From Desulfobulbus sp. (lineage in GTDB: Bacteria; Desulfobacterota; Desulfobulbia; Desulfobulbales; Desulfobulbaceae): a DNA stretch of 64,000 bases. Position 1 is the first letter of the stretch. Each line of letters begins with the position of its first letter. The translations under genes and the position numbers were made by a program. Under the pieces are notes generated by a model that made no database searches, was not told the origin of the DNA, and worked only from the letters and a program-made list of their open reading frames with translations. The DNA lies in NCBI GenBank assembly GCA_009780825.1, contig WQZH01000003.1, positions 78,900-142,899 of the forward strand. The letters run 5' to 3'. Below, in pieces: positions 29,377-39,295 of the stretch.

Positions 29377-31260
29377 TCAAAGAAGACCCAGGCGTTTGAG
29401 ATGGACCTGGAGGACGGAAAGGGCCGCCGGGGTGACGCCAGATATCCGGGAGGCCTGCCCCAGCGAACGGGGCTGCACCTTGGTCAGTTTTTCCACGACC
29501 TCATTGGAGAGGCCGGGTAATCCCTTGTAGACAAGATCCGGCGGCAGTGCAATGCGTTCGAGCTTCTTGAAGCGCGCGACCTGTTCCTCCTGTCTGCGGA
29601 TGTAGCCTTCGTATTTCACCTGCAATTCGATTTCGTCGCTGAAAATGGTGGCTTGCGCCGGCAGCGACAGATCCGGAATCACCGCGCTGGCTAAGGTCGT
29701 CAGTTGGGGCAGACGTATCTCGGGACGGCGGAGGATATCCGCCAGGGACACGGCTTGCGTGATGGCCGGTGAGTTGTGGCGGGCAAGAAAGTCGTTCACC
29801 TCGCCCTGTGGTTTGATCCGGGTTGCGTGCAGCAGGCGGACTGTTTGTGTAATGCACGATTGTTTACGTTGAAATCCCTCCCAGACGGATTCGCTCACCA
29901 GCCCTATCCGATAACCGATTTCCCGCAGCCGCATGTCGGCATTGTCTTCCCGCAGCAGGAGGCGGTACTCCGCCCTTGAGGTAAAAAGACGGTAGGGTTC
30001 CCTGGTGCCCAAGGTAACGAGATCATCAATCAGGACCCCGAGGTAGGCCTGGGACCGGTCGAGAATGACCGACGGCTCATCTCGCGCATACAAAACGGCA
30101 TTGATTGCGGCCATCAGTCCTTGCCCGGCGGCCTCCTCGTAGCCGGATGTGCCGTTGATCTGGCCGGCCAGAAAGAGGCCCCCGATCTGTTTTGTTTCCA
30201 ACGACGGCTTCAGCTCCCGTGGATCGACATGATCATATTCGATGGCGTAACCGGGCCGGATGATGCGTGCCTGTTCCAGCCCGGGGATGGAGTGGACCAT
30301 GGCGATCTGGGTGGACAGAGGCAGACTGGTGGGGATGCCGTTCGGGTAGACCTCGATGGTTTCCAGGCCTTCGGGTTCAAGAAAGACCTGGTGACGCGGC
30401 TTTTCCGGAAACCGCATCACTTTGTCTTCGATCGATGGGCAGTAGCGGGCGCCCACCCCCTCGATGATGCCGGCGTACATCGGCGATTGATCGATGGAGG
30501 CGCGGATTATGTCGTGGGTGCGTTCGTTGGTGTAGGTGATATGGCAGGGTCGCTGAGGGAGAGGCGGCGCTCCGCCGGAGGAGAAGGAAAAGAGGGCTGG
30601 AGCGTCGTCGGTGTACTGGGCCTCCAGCCGGGAATAGTCGATGGTGTTGCCGTCCAGCCGGGGGGTGGTGCCGGTCTTCATCCGGCCCATGGCGAAGCCG
30701 GCGGCGGCAAACCATTGGGCCAGTCTGGTCGAGGGCGCATCGCCCATGCGGCCGGCGGGAAAATGTTTCAGGCCGATGTGGATCAATCCGTTGAGAAAGG
30801 TGCCGGTGGCGACCACCACCGCCTTGATCTTGATCCGCTCGTCCAGGGAAGTCCGCAATCCGGTCACCTTGCCGTTTTCGACCAGGATCTCATCGACCAT
30901 TGCCTGGCGGATGGCCAGATTGGGCTGGTTTTCCAGCACATGCTTCATGCGCAGCCGGTACAGCAGACGGTCGGCTTGGGCGCGGGAAGAACGGACAGCA
31001 GGGCCCTTGCTGGTATTGAGCCGCCGGAACTGGATGCCGGTGGCATCGATGTTTTTGGCCATTTCACCGCCCAAGGCGTCGATTTCCTTGACCAGATGCC
31101 CCTTGGCCAGACCGCCGATGGCGGGATTGCAGGACATGGCTCCGATGGTGTCGGCATTGATGACGCACACCACAGTTCGGCAGCCCATGCGGGCGGCGGC
31201 CAATGCCGCTTCGCAACCGGCGTGGCCCGCACCGATGATGGCGATGTCGAAGTCAGTCAT
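29377..31260 (-). CDS. mnmG: tRNA uridine-5-carboxymethylaminomethyl modification enzyme MnmG
   Basis: A 627-aa FAD protein that, with MnmE, installs (carboxymethyl)aminomethyl at U34 of certain tRNAs. The N-terminal FAD site [10 protein letters not shown] (10-19) and the signature [21 protein letters not shown] are intact, and the C-terminal helical domain ends normally. ATG 31260 matches the family start; the frame is open further upstream. Its partner mnmE lies 4.7 kb away on the opposite strand. Confidence 0.96.
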   Translation of the reverse strand: MTDFDIAIIGAGHAGCEAALAAARMGCRTVVCVINADTIGAMSCNPAIGGLAKGHLVKEIDALGGEMAKNIDATGIQFRRLNTSKGPAVRSSRAQADRLLYRLRMKHVLENQPNLAIRQAMVDEILVENGKVTGLRTSLDERIKIKAVVVATGTFLNGLIHIGLKHFPAGRMGDAPSTRLAQWFAAAGFAMGRMKTGTTPRLDGNTIDYSRLEAQYTDDAPALFSFSSGGAPPLPQRPCHITYTNERTHDIIRASIDQSPMYAGIIEGVGARYCPSIEDKVMRFPEKPRHQVFLEPEGLETIEVYPNGIPTSLPLSTQIAMVHSIPGLEQARIIRPGYAIEYDHVDPRELKPSLETKQIGGLFLAGQINGTSGYEEAAGQGLMAAINAVLYARDEPSVILDRSQAYLGVLIDDLVTLGTREPYRLFTSRAEYRLLLREDNADMRLREIGYRIGLVSESVWEGFQRKQSCITQTVRLLHATRIKPQGEVNDFLARHNSPAITQAVSLADILRRPEIRLPQLTTLASAVIPDLSLPAQATIFSDEIELQVKYEGYIRRQEEQVARFKKLERIALPPDLVYKGLPGLSNEVVEKLTKVQPRSLGQASRISGVTPAALSVLQVHLKRLGLL

Positions 31261-31436
31261 GGATATGGATAATCTGCGGAGTGGGAATGGACCGATAAGA
31301 GGTTGACGAATCGCGGCACGCAGGCCACGGGCCTGGGTGCCGATCCTGGAAAGAAGGCTATTATACGGTATCGATCTTGATTTGCAAGCACCCTGGCCGG
31401 AAAGCGTCTTTGGCGGATACCTCGGCTCCGTACGGT

Positions 31437-32270
31437 TCAGTGCGGGGAACGCTCGGTGCGCCAACTGATGAAGGCCCAGGTGGGAACGTGACGGGGATAA
31501 AGCGATATCGAGCCGTCGCCGTTGCAAACCGCGATGGAGCGGAGGTATGCATGCAGCCGTTTGGTTTCATCTTCATCCAGTTCCTGAAACATCCACCGGT
31601 AACGGGCGAAGGCCTCGTCAAATGAACGGTAGCGGTCGGTCTCTTCGAGCCGGATGAAATCGACGGTCGCCAGGCAGCCCATCTGGTAGAGCAGATTGAC
31701 CGTGTAAATGTAATCCGGGCCGGGACGCAGAGGACGTCCGATTGCGGCGAAGGCGTCGGGATCGCGGGGACCGGAACCGACCAGGTCGGTCACTGCCACC
31801 TTGCGTGCGGCAAATTCGTTTAAGCGGCGAAGGGCGGCGCCCAGGTCGGCGACGGCGAGCGAGCGCGAGGCAATGACCAGATCGTGGGGGATGACGCCAT
31901 GGATGAGCCAGTCGTCATCCCAGGAGAGGATGCATGGGTTGATGTTGACGAGTCCGGCTTGACTCGCCCGGTCGGTCAGAATGCGGATCATTTGGGGCGA
32001 GAAATCAATGCAGGTGACTGTTCGCACCCTCGCTGCCAATGGCAGGGCCAAGGTTCCGGGGCCGCTGCCGACGTCGAGGACGGACCAGTCCGGCTCTGGT
32101 TTGAGTAGGGCGAGGAAGGCATCGGCATAGGCCGATTGCCCGGTCCGCTGGGCAAAGGTGTTGGCTCGCTCGTCCCAGTCGGAGGCGTCTCTGGTCGGCC
32201 ATGATTTTTCCGCTTGCGCCTGCTGCCGGAGGAGGTCCCAGTCGATGTCCTGATAGCGCCGAAGAGGCAT
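31437..32270 (-). CDS. Class I SAM-dependent methyltransferase
   Basis: A 277-aa protein with motif [17 protein letters not shown] (about residues 70-85) and a following acidic residue in TCIDFSP. The N-terminal helical part ([17 protein letters not shown]) resembles a family of unassigned methyltransferases found in anaerobes. ATG 32270 is chosen as the first Met near the fold. It precedes mnmG on the same strand with a 176-bp gap. The substrate is unknown. Confidence 0.8.
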   Translation of the reverse strand: MPLRRYQDIDWDLLRQQAQAEKSWPTRDASDWDERANTFAQRTGQSAYADAFLALLKPEPDWSVLDVGSGPGTLALPLAARVRTVTCIDFSPQMIRILTDRASQAGLVNINPCILSWDDDWLIHGVIPHDLVIASRSLAVADLGAALRRLNEFAARKVAVTDLVGSGPRDPDAFAAIGRPLRPGPDYIYTVNLLYQMGCLATVDFIRLEETDRYRSFDEAFARYRWMFQELDEDETKRLHAYLRSIAVCNGDGSISLYPRHVPTWAFISWRTERSPH

Positions 32271-32297
32271 GGAGCACCTTGTTCCAGGTGAAATAAT

Positions 32298-32327
32298 TTG
32301 ACAGACTGCAATCTCTATGATTACAAT
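32298..32327 (+). promoter_or_regulatory. Putative promoter of the rpmH-rnpA operon
   Basis: TTGACA (32298-32303), 18 bases, TACAAT (32322-32327): five of six at the -10. It would give an unusually long leader, about 175 bases, before rpmH. It starts just upstream of the divergent methyltransferase gene start. Confidence 0.55.
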
Positions 32328-32510
32328 AGCTCTTTTTTGTAGGAGCACACCAATGACCTCAGTGGCCTCGTCTTGAGGTTGCGTGTGCGCCGAAAACCGT
32401 TGCTGCATTCTCTCTCTCACCGGGCAGAGCGGCGCAAGAGAACGCGAATGAACAAGAGGGCATATTCTCCCCTCTATTAAACAGATTGTCTGTCAGAAAG
32501 GAATTGGATT

Positions 32511-32648
32511 ATGAGCAAAAGGACGTTTCAACCCAGCACCACCAAGCGTGCCCGTACCCATGGCTTCTTGGTGCGCATGAAAACCCGCACCGGCCAGGCG
32601 GTCATCAAGAGAAGAAGAGCAAAGGGCCGCAAGCAGTTGGCGCACTGA
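32511..32648 (+). CDS. rpmH: 50S ribosomal protein L34
   Basis: A 45-aa basic protein, [19 protein letters not shown] at the start and [12 protein letters not shown] at the end, which is L34 over its whole length. GAAAGGAATT precedes the ATG. The stop lies four bases before the TTG of rnpA, the universal rpmH-rnpA pairing. Confidence 0.97.
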   Translation: MSKRTFQPSTTKRARTHGFLVRMKTRTGQAVIKRRRAKGRKQLAH

Positions 32649-32652
32649 TCGC

Positions 32653-33012
32653 TTGGATCGCTGTCCGCTTCCTAAACAACATTTGCTGCGAACAACCGGG
32701 GAATTTCAGCGCGTCTACCGATCCGGCCGGCGGTTGCAGGGAGAGGGATTCGGCCTGATCTTCCTGGCCAACGGTCTGGAGTACAATCGATTGGGAATCA
32801 GTGTGCAGCGTAAGGCAGGCAACGCGGTGCGGCGCAACAGGATCAAACGATTGATCCGCGAGGTTTTTCGTTTGCACCGCGATCAGTTCCCCTTGTCCGC
32901 CGATGTTGTTTTCACTGTCCGGCCTGGATTTGCCATCGACACGCTGTCGGACATGCATACCAGCTTGGCGCGCTTCGCCGAAGCGTGGCCAGGGACACAA
33001 CAATGCCTGTGA
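32653..33012 (+). CDS. rnpA: Ribonuclease P protein component
   Basis: A 119-aa basic protein. [20 protein letters not shown] and the RNR motif [14 protein letters not shown] are characteristic of the RNase P protein that helps the catalytic RNA cleave tRNA leaders. The start is TTG at 32653, four bases after rpmH. It overlaps yidD by ten bases. Confidence 0.94.
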   Translation: MDRCPLPKQHLLRTTGEFQRVYRSGRRLQGEGFGLIFLANGLEYNRLGISVQRKAGNAVRRNRIKRLIREVFRLHRDQFPLSADVVFTVRPGFAIDTLSDMHTSLARFAEAWPGTQQCL

Positions 33013-33284
33013 CAAAACAACCTGATGGGATGTATGCTGTAACCACATCCCGGTGGCACCGATGGCGGATGTTGCCAGGTCGGTGCCTGATTGTGCTGTT
33101 TAGAGGGTATCAATATTTCATCTCCCCGCTTTTTCCCCCAGCATGCCGCTTTGTGCCCACCTGTTCCCAATATGCGATCGAGGCTGTCGCCAAATACGGC
33201 GCCATCCGGGGAACATTGCTGGCCCTTTGGCGGATAGCGCGCTGCCATCCCTTTTCCCGGGGCGGCTATGATCCGGTCCGATGA
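33003..33284 (+). CDS. yidD: YidD, membrane protein insertion efficiency factor
   Basis: A 93-aa protein with the family core [20 protein letters not shown], then [12 protein letters not shown] and [11 protein letters not shown]. It assists YidC insertion at the inner membrane. It overlaps the rnpA end; ATG 33003 is preferred to the earlier in-frame start at 32985. yidC follows after 69 bp. Confidence 0.93.
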   Translation: MPVTKQPDGMYAVTTSRWHRWRMLPGRCLIVLFRGYQYFISPLFPPACRFVPTCSQYAIEAVAKYGAIRGTLLALWRIARCHPFSRGGYDPVR

Positions 33285-33353
33285 GCCGCTGTAGCGTTTC
33301 GTTTCTTTTCCATCAACTCCTCTGTCGCCGCAGGGGGTCACAAAGGTACCTTC

Positions 33354-35009
33354 ATGGATCTCAATAGAGCTTTTTTAGCCGTTGTCCTCTCGCTGGTCAT
33401 TCTGGTTGGCTTTCAGTATCTCTTCCCACACGTTCCTCCTCAGCAAGCGCCCGCCGATTCACAAGCACAGCATGCGCCAGAAACGGCTGCCGGCCAGCAG
33501 GCCCAGGTCCAAACGCAGCAGATTGCCGCCCCCCCGGCAGGAGCAAATCAACCTGCGGTGGCGGTGAATCCGCAGGCCAGGGATATCATGATCGATACCC
33601 CGCTGTATGCTGCAGTGGTGAACGAGCAGGGCGGCGGGTTCAAAAGTTTTGTCCTCAAAAATTATCGCAGCACGATAGACAAGGATTCCGGGCCGATGCA
33701 ACTCCTTGCCGACAAAGGCCCCGGTAGTCTGCCTGTGTTGTTCTCCCTCGATAACGCCGTCGGCGCTGATTTGCCCCTGTTCAAGGCGGACAAGACCTCG
33801 GTCACGCTCACCAAGGAGGGCGAGACAGCCCAGTTGACCATGACCGCTACAGTGAGCGAAGGGGTCACCGTAGTCCGCACCCTGACGTTCAGAGGCGACA
33901 GTTATCTCATCACCACTGAATACAAGGTCCAGAACTCCACCGACAAGGCCATCCAGGCCTCACCTGCCCTGACCCTGACCAACGAGCCCTTTGCCCATGC
34001 TGCCAGCAGCAGCGATTTTCTGTTCCATGGCCCCGCCGCTTTCGTCAATGGCGCCCTGGTGGAAACCAAGATGAAGAAGCTGGCCGAAAGCCCGGTGACC
34101 CTCCAGGGCAAGGTGAGCTGGACAGGATTTGTCGATAATTATTTTATGACCGCAGTGGTCCCGACCAACGGCAATGCGGTGCTCGTCACCCAGCAGGGAT
34201 CTGAAAAACAGGCGCGAACTGTGATTTCCGAGGGTATTCAGGGGATCGGCAGCCACGAAACCAAGTCGTACACCTACACCCTGTATTTTGGTCCCAAGAA
34301 GCTGAAAATCCTTGAGGCGGCCGGGAGCGACCTGGCGCACTCGGTGGACTTCGGCTGGTTTGACGTCATCGGCAAGCCAATGCTCTGGTTGCTGAATTTT
34401 TTTTACGAGTTCAGCGGTAACTACGGCATAGCCATTATTCTGCTGACCATGCTGATCAAGGGGGTTTTCTGGCCAATTACCCAGAAAGGGATGAAGTCGA
34501 TGAAGAACATGCAGAAACTTCAGCCTAAGATCGCTAAGATCCGCGAACGATACAAAGATGACCCGGGCAAGATGAATCAGGAAATAATGACCATGTACAA
34601 AACCTACAAGGTCAATCCGGTGGGAGGATGCCTGCCGATGCTGATTCAGATTCCCTTCTTCTTTGCCTTGTACCGGGTGTTGATGGCGGCCATCGAGTTG
34701 CGGCATGCCCCCTTCATGCTGTGGATCAACGATCTGTCCTCTCCGGACCGGCTGGGGATAGGCATTGATATCCCCTACCTGCACGGCATCCCAGTGTTAA
34801 CGTTGCTGATGGGCGCCTCCATGTATTTTCAGCAGAAGATGACCCCAACCACCGCTGATCCCGTTCAGGCGCGCATGATGCAGTTTTTGCCGATCGTGTT
34901 CACCATCATGTTCATCAACTTTGCGTCAGGCCTGGTTTTGTACTGGTTGGTCAACAATTTGCTTTCGATACTGCAACAGTATCTCATCAATCGGAAGAAT
35001 AAGTCCTGA
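33354..35009 (+). CDS. yidC: Membrane protein insertase YidC
   Basis: A 551-aa insertase. It has an N-terminal membrane helix (about 5-22), a Gln/Ala-rich linker, a large periplasmic beta domain (about 75-330) and the conserved C-terminal core of five helices, including the hydrophilic-groove helix (MLIKGVFWPITQKGMKSM) and the cytoplasmic hairpin rich in Lys. Length is typical of Gram-negative YidC. Confidence 0.96.
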   Translation: MDLNRAFLAVVLSLVILVGFQYLFPHVPPQQAPADSQAQHAPETAAGQQAQVQTQQIAAPPAGANQPAVAVNPQARDIMIDTPLYAAVVNEQGGGFKSFVLKNYRSTIDKDSGPMQLLADKGPGSLPVLFSLDNAVGADLPLFKADKTSVTLTKEGETAQLTMTATVSEGVTVVRTLTFRGDSYLITTEYKVQNSTDKAIQASPALTLTNEPFAHAASSSDFLFHGPAAFVNGALVETKMKKLAESPVTLQGKVSWTGFVDNYFMTAVVPTNGNAVLVTQQGSEKQARTVISEGIQGIGSHETKSYTYTLYFGPKKLKILEAAGSDLAHSVDFGWFDVIGKPMLWLLNFFYEFSGNYGIAIILLTMLIKGVFWPITQKGMKSMKNMQKLQPKIAKIRERYKDDPGKMNQEIMTMYKTYKVNPVGGCLPMLIQIPFFFALYRVLMAAIELRHAPFMLWINDLSSPDRLGIGIDIPYLHGIPVLTLLMGASMYFQQKMTPTTADPVQARMMQFLPIVFTIMFINFASGLVLYWLVNNLLSILQQYLINRKNKS

Positions 35010-35033
35010 GTGTAGATGAGCAGAAGGTGCATC

Positions 35034-36005
35034 ATGGTGAAAGGACAAGATTTTTATGGCAAGGATATTGCCGGGGTCATCGAGCAGGCTTGCAAAGCCC
35101 TGGAGGTAGCCCGGGAAGATCTGGATATCGAAGTGTTGGAAACCGGATCGGCTGGTATTTTTGGTCTCTGCAGGAAAAAAGCCCATATCCGGGTGCAGCG
35201 CAAGGCCATATCCTTGATCGAGGAAATCGAGGCCGTAGCCGGAGCCTCTCCGGCTAAGCAGCCGGCCACGGCCAGAAAAGGCGCGCCGGTCAGGCAACCC
35301 GTTATTGATCCCTCCGCCGCTTCCGGGGCTGTGGCTCCGGAGGACTCTGCCGATGACCGATCTCTTGCTGGAACGCCTCCACCTGCTCCTGCGGCCGGGC
35401 AAGCTGCGGAGCTGGCACAACGGGAAGACGACGAGGAACAGGAGAGCGAGCAGGAAGATTTCGAGGAAGAGGCCCCGGTTGAGTCACCCTCTGCCGAGAG
35501 TCTTGCCGCCATCCAGGCTGATCTGCACCAACTGTTGCTGTTGATGGGGCTGCCTTCGGAGGTGCGGGTGGAGTTTGCGGACAGTACTGTTCACTGCACC
35601 ATCATCGGCCAGCACGAGGCGCATATTGTCGGCCCCGAGGGGCGGACCCTGGACAGCCTGCAATATCTGCTGCGCAAGATGGTGGCTAAACACCTGCCCG
35701 ACAAAATCATGCTTTCCCTCAATGCCGACGGGTTTCGCGAACGACGGGCGGAGGAGCTGAAGCTGCGGGCGATTGAACTGGCGGCCCGGGTCAAGGCGGA
35801 CGGCAAGACCCAAGCCATTCCGGCGCTTAACCCCTCGGAGCGGCGGGTGGTGCACATGGCGCTGCAAGAGGATAGGAGCGTGCGCAGCCGTTCAGTCGGC
35901 GAAGGGCTGTTCAAGAAAGTCTTGATCTACAAACCCGGCAAGGGCCGGCGTCCGGCTCCTAAAAAAAGGCGGGGAGGGCAGGGTGGCCGTTCATCCGGCG
36001 ACTGA
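35034..36005 (+). CDS. jag: Jag/KhpB RNA-binding protein (Jag_N, KH, R3H)
   Basis: A 323-aa protein. The N-terminal Jag domain (about 1-55, GQDFYGKDIAGVIEQACKAL), an acidic Ala/Pro/Glu-rich linker (about 65-160), a KH domain (GPEGRTLDSLQYL) and an R3H domain (NPSERRVVHMALQ) are in order. It binds RNA and is always linked to yidC. ATG 35034 has a GAAGGTG site; an ATG at 35016 is possible. The end overlaps mnmE by 23 bases. Confidence 0.92.
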   Translation: MVKGQDFYGKDIAGVIEQACKALEVAREDLDIEVLETGSAGIFGLCRKKAHIRVQRKAISLIEEIEAVAGASPAKQPATARKGAPVRQPVIDPSAASGAVAPEDSADDRSLAGTPPPAPAAGQAAELAQREDDEEQESEQEDFEEEAPVESPSAESLAAIQADLHQLLLLMGLPSEVRVEFADSTVHCTIIGQHEAHIVGPEGRTLDSLQYLLRKMVAKHLPDKIMLSLNADGFRERRAEELKLRAIELAARVKADGKTQAIPALNPSERRVVHMALQEDRSVRSRSVGEGLFKKVLIYKPGKGRRPAPKKRRGGQGGRSSGD

Positions 36006-37371
36006 GACCATTGCCGCCATCGCCACCGCGCCAGGCACAGGGGGGATCGGCATCATCCGGATTTCAGGTCCGGATGCTCTGCCGTTGCTCCGCAACGTTT
36101 TCGTGCCGCGTACTCCCCGCAGTCATTTCACCAGCCATACCCTCTACTACGGTACAATCGTCAACCGCCATGGGCAAACGCTCGACGAGGCCCTGGCGGT
36201 CTACATGCAGGCGCCGCACACCTATACCCGGGAAGATGTGGTTGAACTGCATTGCCATGGCTCGTACCTCGTCCTACAGAGTATCCTGCGTACCCTGATC
36301 GCCAGGGGCTGTCGGCTTGCGGAGCCGGGGGAGTTCACCAAACGGGCCTTTCTTGCCGGCCGGATCGATTTGACCCGCGCCGAGGCGGTGATCGACCTGT
36401 TGCAGGCGCAGACCGAGGTCGGCGCCCGGATGGCGGTCAATCAGCTCCAGGGACAACTGTTCGACCGGCTGGAGGCGATCAGGCAGCGGTTGGTCGAATA
36501 TCTCGCTTTACTGGAGGTCGCCATCGATTTTCCCGACGACGACGTGGAGATCTTCGACACCAATCAGATCGCCGCACGGTTGCAGACCGAGGTGATCGCC
36601 CCCCTGGAACGCCTGATCGCTTTGGCCGAGCAGGGCAGGATTGTCCGTGAGGGCGTCAAGGTGGTCATCGCCGGCCGGCCGAACGTCGGCAAATCCAGTT
36701 TGCTCAATGCCCTGTTACAGGAAGAGCGGGCCCTGGTTACCCCGGTCCCCGGGACCACCCGGGACACGGTCGAAGAACGGATCGACATTCACGGCGTTCC
36801 GGTGCATCTGATCGACACCGCGGGCATCCGCAGGCATGAGGATTCGGTGGAGGAGCTGGGCATCGAACGGGCCCGCCGGAAGCTGACCGAAGCGGATTTG
36901 GTGCTGTTCGTCGTGGATGCCTGTGCCGGTATGGATTGGCGTGACCACGAACTGTACGAGAGCGTCCGGGAAAAGCGCCATCTGGTGGTGCTCAACAAAT
37001 GCGATCTGGTGCGCGGTGAGCAGGTGGCGACCTTGGCCGGCACGTTCGGCAATGGCACGGTGGTGATGGTCTCGGCCCGGCAGGGCGAAGGCATCGCCCT
37101 GTTGCAGCAGGCCATTTACCAGACAATTGTTGCTGGAGGCGAATTCACCGACCAGGTTGCCTGCGCCCCCAATACATGGCATCGGGCAATATTGGTGCGA
37201 ACGGTAGAGGCGTGCCGGCGGTTCGACCGGGCCATGGCGGCTGGTGCGCCCGTTGACCTGCTGGCGGTTGAAATACAGTCGGCGCTTGACGACTTGGGCG
37301 ACATCACCGGGCTGACCACCCCGGACGATGTCTTGGACATGGTGTTCAGCCGGTTTTGTATCGGCAAGTAA
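35983..37371 (+). CDS. mnmE: tRNA modification GTPase MnmE
   Basis: A 462-aa GTPase. The N-terminal tetrahydrofolate-binding domain begins [22 protein letters not shown]. The G domain has G1 GRPNVGKSS at about 230-238, the DTAG switch (LIDTAGIR) and NKCD. The C-terminus CIGK carries the conserved catalytic Cys. With MnmG it forms the wobble uridine modification. The start is GTG 35983 inside the jag end. Confidence 0.96.
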   Translation: MAVHPATETIAAIATAPGTGGIGIIRISGPDALPLLRNVFVPRTPRSHFTSHTLYYGTIVNRHGQTLDEALAVYMQAPHTYTREDVVELHCHGSYLVLQSILRTLIARGCRLAEPGEFTKRAFLAGRIDLTRAEAVIDLLQAQTEVGARMAVNQLQGQLFDRLEAIRQRLVEYLALLEVAIDFPDDDVEIFDTNQIAARLQTEVIAPLERLIALAEQGRIVREGVKVVIAGRPNVGKSSLLNALLQEERALVTPVPGTTRDTVEERIDIHGVPVHLIDTAGIRRHEDSVEELGIERARRKLTEADLVLFVVDACAGMDWRDHELYESVREKRHLVVLNKCDLVRGEQVATLAGTFGNGTVVMVSARQGEGIALLQQAIYQTIVAGGEFTDQVACAPNTWHRAILVRTVEACRRFDRAMAAGAPVDLLAVEIQSALDDLGDITGLTTPDDVLDMVFSRFCIGK

Positions 37372-37387
37372 CGACGGATAGGACACT

Positions 37388-37425
37388 TTTCCCGGTTCAC
37401 CGCACCGAAGCGGAAAACCGGGAAA
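37388..37425. terminator. Long hairpin between convergent genes, terminator-like
   Basis: TTTCCCGGTT (37388-37397) pairs perfectly with AACCGGGAAA (37416-37425). Inside, CCGC and GCGG extend the stem across a small internal loop. It lies between the convergent ends of mnmE and the next gene. T-runs are short, so termination strength is uncertain. Confidence 0.6.
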
Positions 37426-37461
37426 CCAGCGCAGCGGGAAACAACGGATGCCTGCGACAGA

Positions 37462-38013
37462 TTACTGCTTGGTGAAGCTGTCGGCAAAGAGTTGGTTGAT
37501 GGCATTGATCCCGTCGTCGCTGAGATAACGGGTGCCCGAGCCGGCGAAGGTGTTGTAGCAAATCTTGGGGCTATCTTCTCTCCAGGCCCCTTCCTGCCAG
37601 GTGAACCACTGTCGGCGGGGCTGGTCATAGACGTGCAGCGGCCGGTTGAACAGCTTGGCCAATTCTACTGCCCAGCCGGTACCGCCCTTCACCGAATTGT
37701 CCTCCAGGATGGCGCCGACCACAAAGACCTGGTGCCCCTTATTGACGATATGGAAGATCGCCTGGAGCACCCGGCGGATCTTTTCGGTTTCATAATAGGT
37801 CCGGTTCATCATGCGCGATGCCAGCTCCATGCTGATATCGCCCCGGCGCAAATCTTCCTCGCTCAGGGTCACCGGGTTGCGGTCACGGTTGAGGCGGTGG
37901 CCCGCAAAGGTGAAAATCGCCTCCTGAACTCCATACTTCTCGGCATTCTCGCCAAAGAGGGTTTCCGCCCCCTTCAGTCCCCCATGGTACAGCGTACAGT
38001 CTTGTGCATTCAT
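37462..38013 (-). CDS. Conserved protein of unknown function, Rossmann-like (possibly SLOG-like)
   Basis: A 183-aa soluble protein. The second half reads like an alternating beta-alpha fold: HQVFVVGAIL, then VKGGTGWAVELAKLFNRPL, then a late FAGSGTRYLSDDGINAI. The Gly-rich turns and the GSGTR motif recall SLOG/LOG nucleotide-binding proteins, but this is inference without a search. AAGGA lies upstream of ATG 38013. It is monocistronic and convergent with mnmE. Confidence 0.65.
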   Translation of the reverse strand: MNAQDCTLYHGGLKGAETLFGENAEKYGVQEAIFTFAGHRLNRDRNPVTLSEEDLRRGDISMELASRMMNRTYYETEKIRRVLQAIFHIVNKGHQVFVVGAILEDNSVKGGTGWAVELAKLFNRPLHVYDQPRRQWFTWQEGAWREDSPKICYNTFAGSGTRYLSDDGINAINQLFADSFTKQ

Positions 38014-38609
38014 GTCTTGTCCTTGCTCGGCGACGAATAGGTCGTCGCATCATGTTTAAATTCCATTATTTTATTGTGAAACGTACTCTGTGCGACCCAT
38101 TGAACCACCCCAAAAAGCACTGGATTGAAACAATTTTCCGGCTGATTTCGGGCGCATACTGAAGAAGCAGGAAAAATATAATCATCCATCTGCCGGACGT
38201 CGAGTATGGCGGCGCCTAAAAGGCTCGTCAAGTGGCTTCTATCACAATTCTCCTTTGAAGGCGTAGCCCAGGCGGGGAAGAGAGCGTCCAAACGCTGTAG
38301 GCGGATTTGAAGAGGAAGGCTATAGTATTAATGAGTACGTTATTCACAGAACACAGACCAGAGTTTTTTCTGTCATTTCGACGAGCACAACGAGGAAAAA
38401 TTTATAAATATTTCAGTAAGTTCTCGCGCAAGCCAAGGAGATTTCTCCCTGCGATCGATATGACGAAACAAGGGCTGTTGTTCGGTGATTAATGACCGTA
38501 TTAATAGTTTGCATGATCAATTTTCATGCAATAAACCTGTGTCAGGCAATAAAAAATTTCTTATACAATTGCAATAGATAAATATTGCCGACATAAATGT
38601 TGTTAAAGT
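38014..38609. other. Intergenic region at the left edge of the A+T-rich insert
   Basis: About 600 bp with no supported gene. Composition falls from background to strongly A+T-rich rightward from about 38300. It contains the inverted-repeat element at 38371-38465 and then a very A+T-rich stretch leading into the 3' end of the frameshifted nucleotidyltransferase gene. Confidence 0.55.
38371..38465. repeat. Degenerate palindromic repeat element (MITE-like)
   Basis: The left end TGTCATTTCGA (38371-38381) and right end TCGATATGACG (38455-38465) are near-perfect inverted repeats. Inner parts also mirror, with GGAAAAATT against GGAGATTTCTCC. Short elements opening with GTCATTTCGA and containing a GAGATTTCTC arm are widespread in bacteria as non-coding repeats; this copy looks decayed. 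Confidence 0.55.
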
Positions 38610-39283
38610 TCAAGATATATTGATACTAATTTTTATAGCATTTTTAATATTTTTTTTAATTTGATTCAAAGCATAATTATAGTCTCTATAGCATCTCATG
38701 TCTATCTTATTGATTTCTACAATTGGTACTATTTCTTCATTCGCTATCTTGTTAAGTTTATGGCATGCTTTATATAAAATAAGTTTGCATTTTTCGAATT
38801 TTCAAATTCATACGTATCTTTTGTACTTATAAATCCAAGATTTGTTGATGTGTGTATGGCGTGATCTAGTTTTTCTCTCTCTTTTGAATTTATATTTTTT
38901 TTATTCTTCCATTGATATATATCTTGTTGAAGAAAATTAAATAATTTTTCTGACACAGCAAAAAAATCTAAGTCAGATTTTTGACCATAATCTTTCATCC
39001 ATTTATCAGGATTAAGAGAAAAGCCTAACTGTGTGCTACCTGTTAATTTGATATCTATGGCATCTATTCCAAGAGCAGTTGCAATATATAAACGAATTAT
39101 ATCGAATAATATTGGTTTTTTTTCTATAATAAAATTAGGTATATTTCCTAAAATATATAATCTAATAAAGCTCTCTATATCATTGTCTGTTGGTTGTATG
39201 TCTTGAGAAATAATCTCAAAAGCATGTTTCGGTCTATTGCCAATTACATGATTCGACCATTTGCTAATCATTGAATTCGCCAT
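38610..39283 (-). pseudogene. Nucleotidyltransferase-fold protein, frameshifted in an A-run
   Basis: The open frame from ATG 39283 stops at 38744 (179 aa). The sequence continues as clear coding in another frame to a TGA at 38610-38612, with no stop. One extra A in the five-A run (38790-38794, T on the plus strand) would join them into 224 aa. The N-terminal part has LTGSTQLGFSL (80-90) and SDLDFF (103-108), the Gly-Ser and Asp-x-Asp pair of the polymerase-beta/MNT nucleotidyltransferase fold with wide spacing. It lies 12 bp after the GT51 gene. It may be a decayed gene, a sequencing error in a homopolymer, or programmed frameshifting. G+C is far below that of the neighbours. Confidence 0.7.
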
Positions 39284-39295
39284 ATGAATTTTAAA

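Noticed and set aside
30121..31272. 383-codon plus-strand open frame within mnmG
   Set aside because: mnmG on the other strand has full-length homology; this translation has none.
32271..32510. Possible replication origin near mnmG/rpmH
   Set aside because: No TTATCCACA-type DnaA boxes or A+T-rich unwinding stretch seen; dnaA and dnaN are absent.
38010..38291. 93-codon minus-strand open frame at the island edge
   Set aside because: Overlaps the start region of the neighbouring gene and has no ribosome site or recognisable motif.
38307..38492. 61-codon open frame over the MITE-like element
   Set aside because: Translation of a non-coding inverted repeat.
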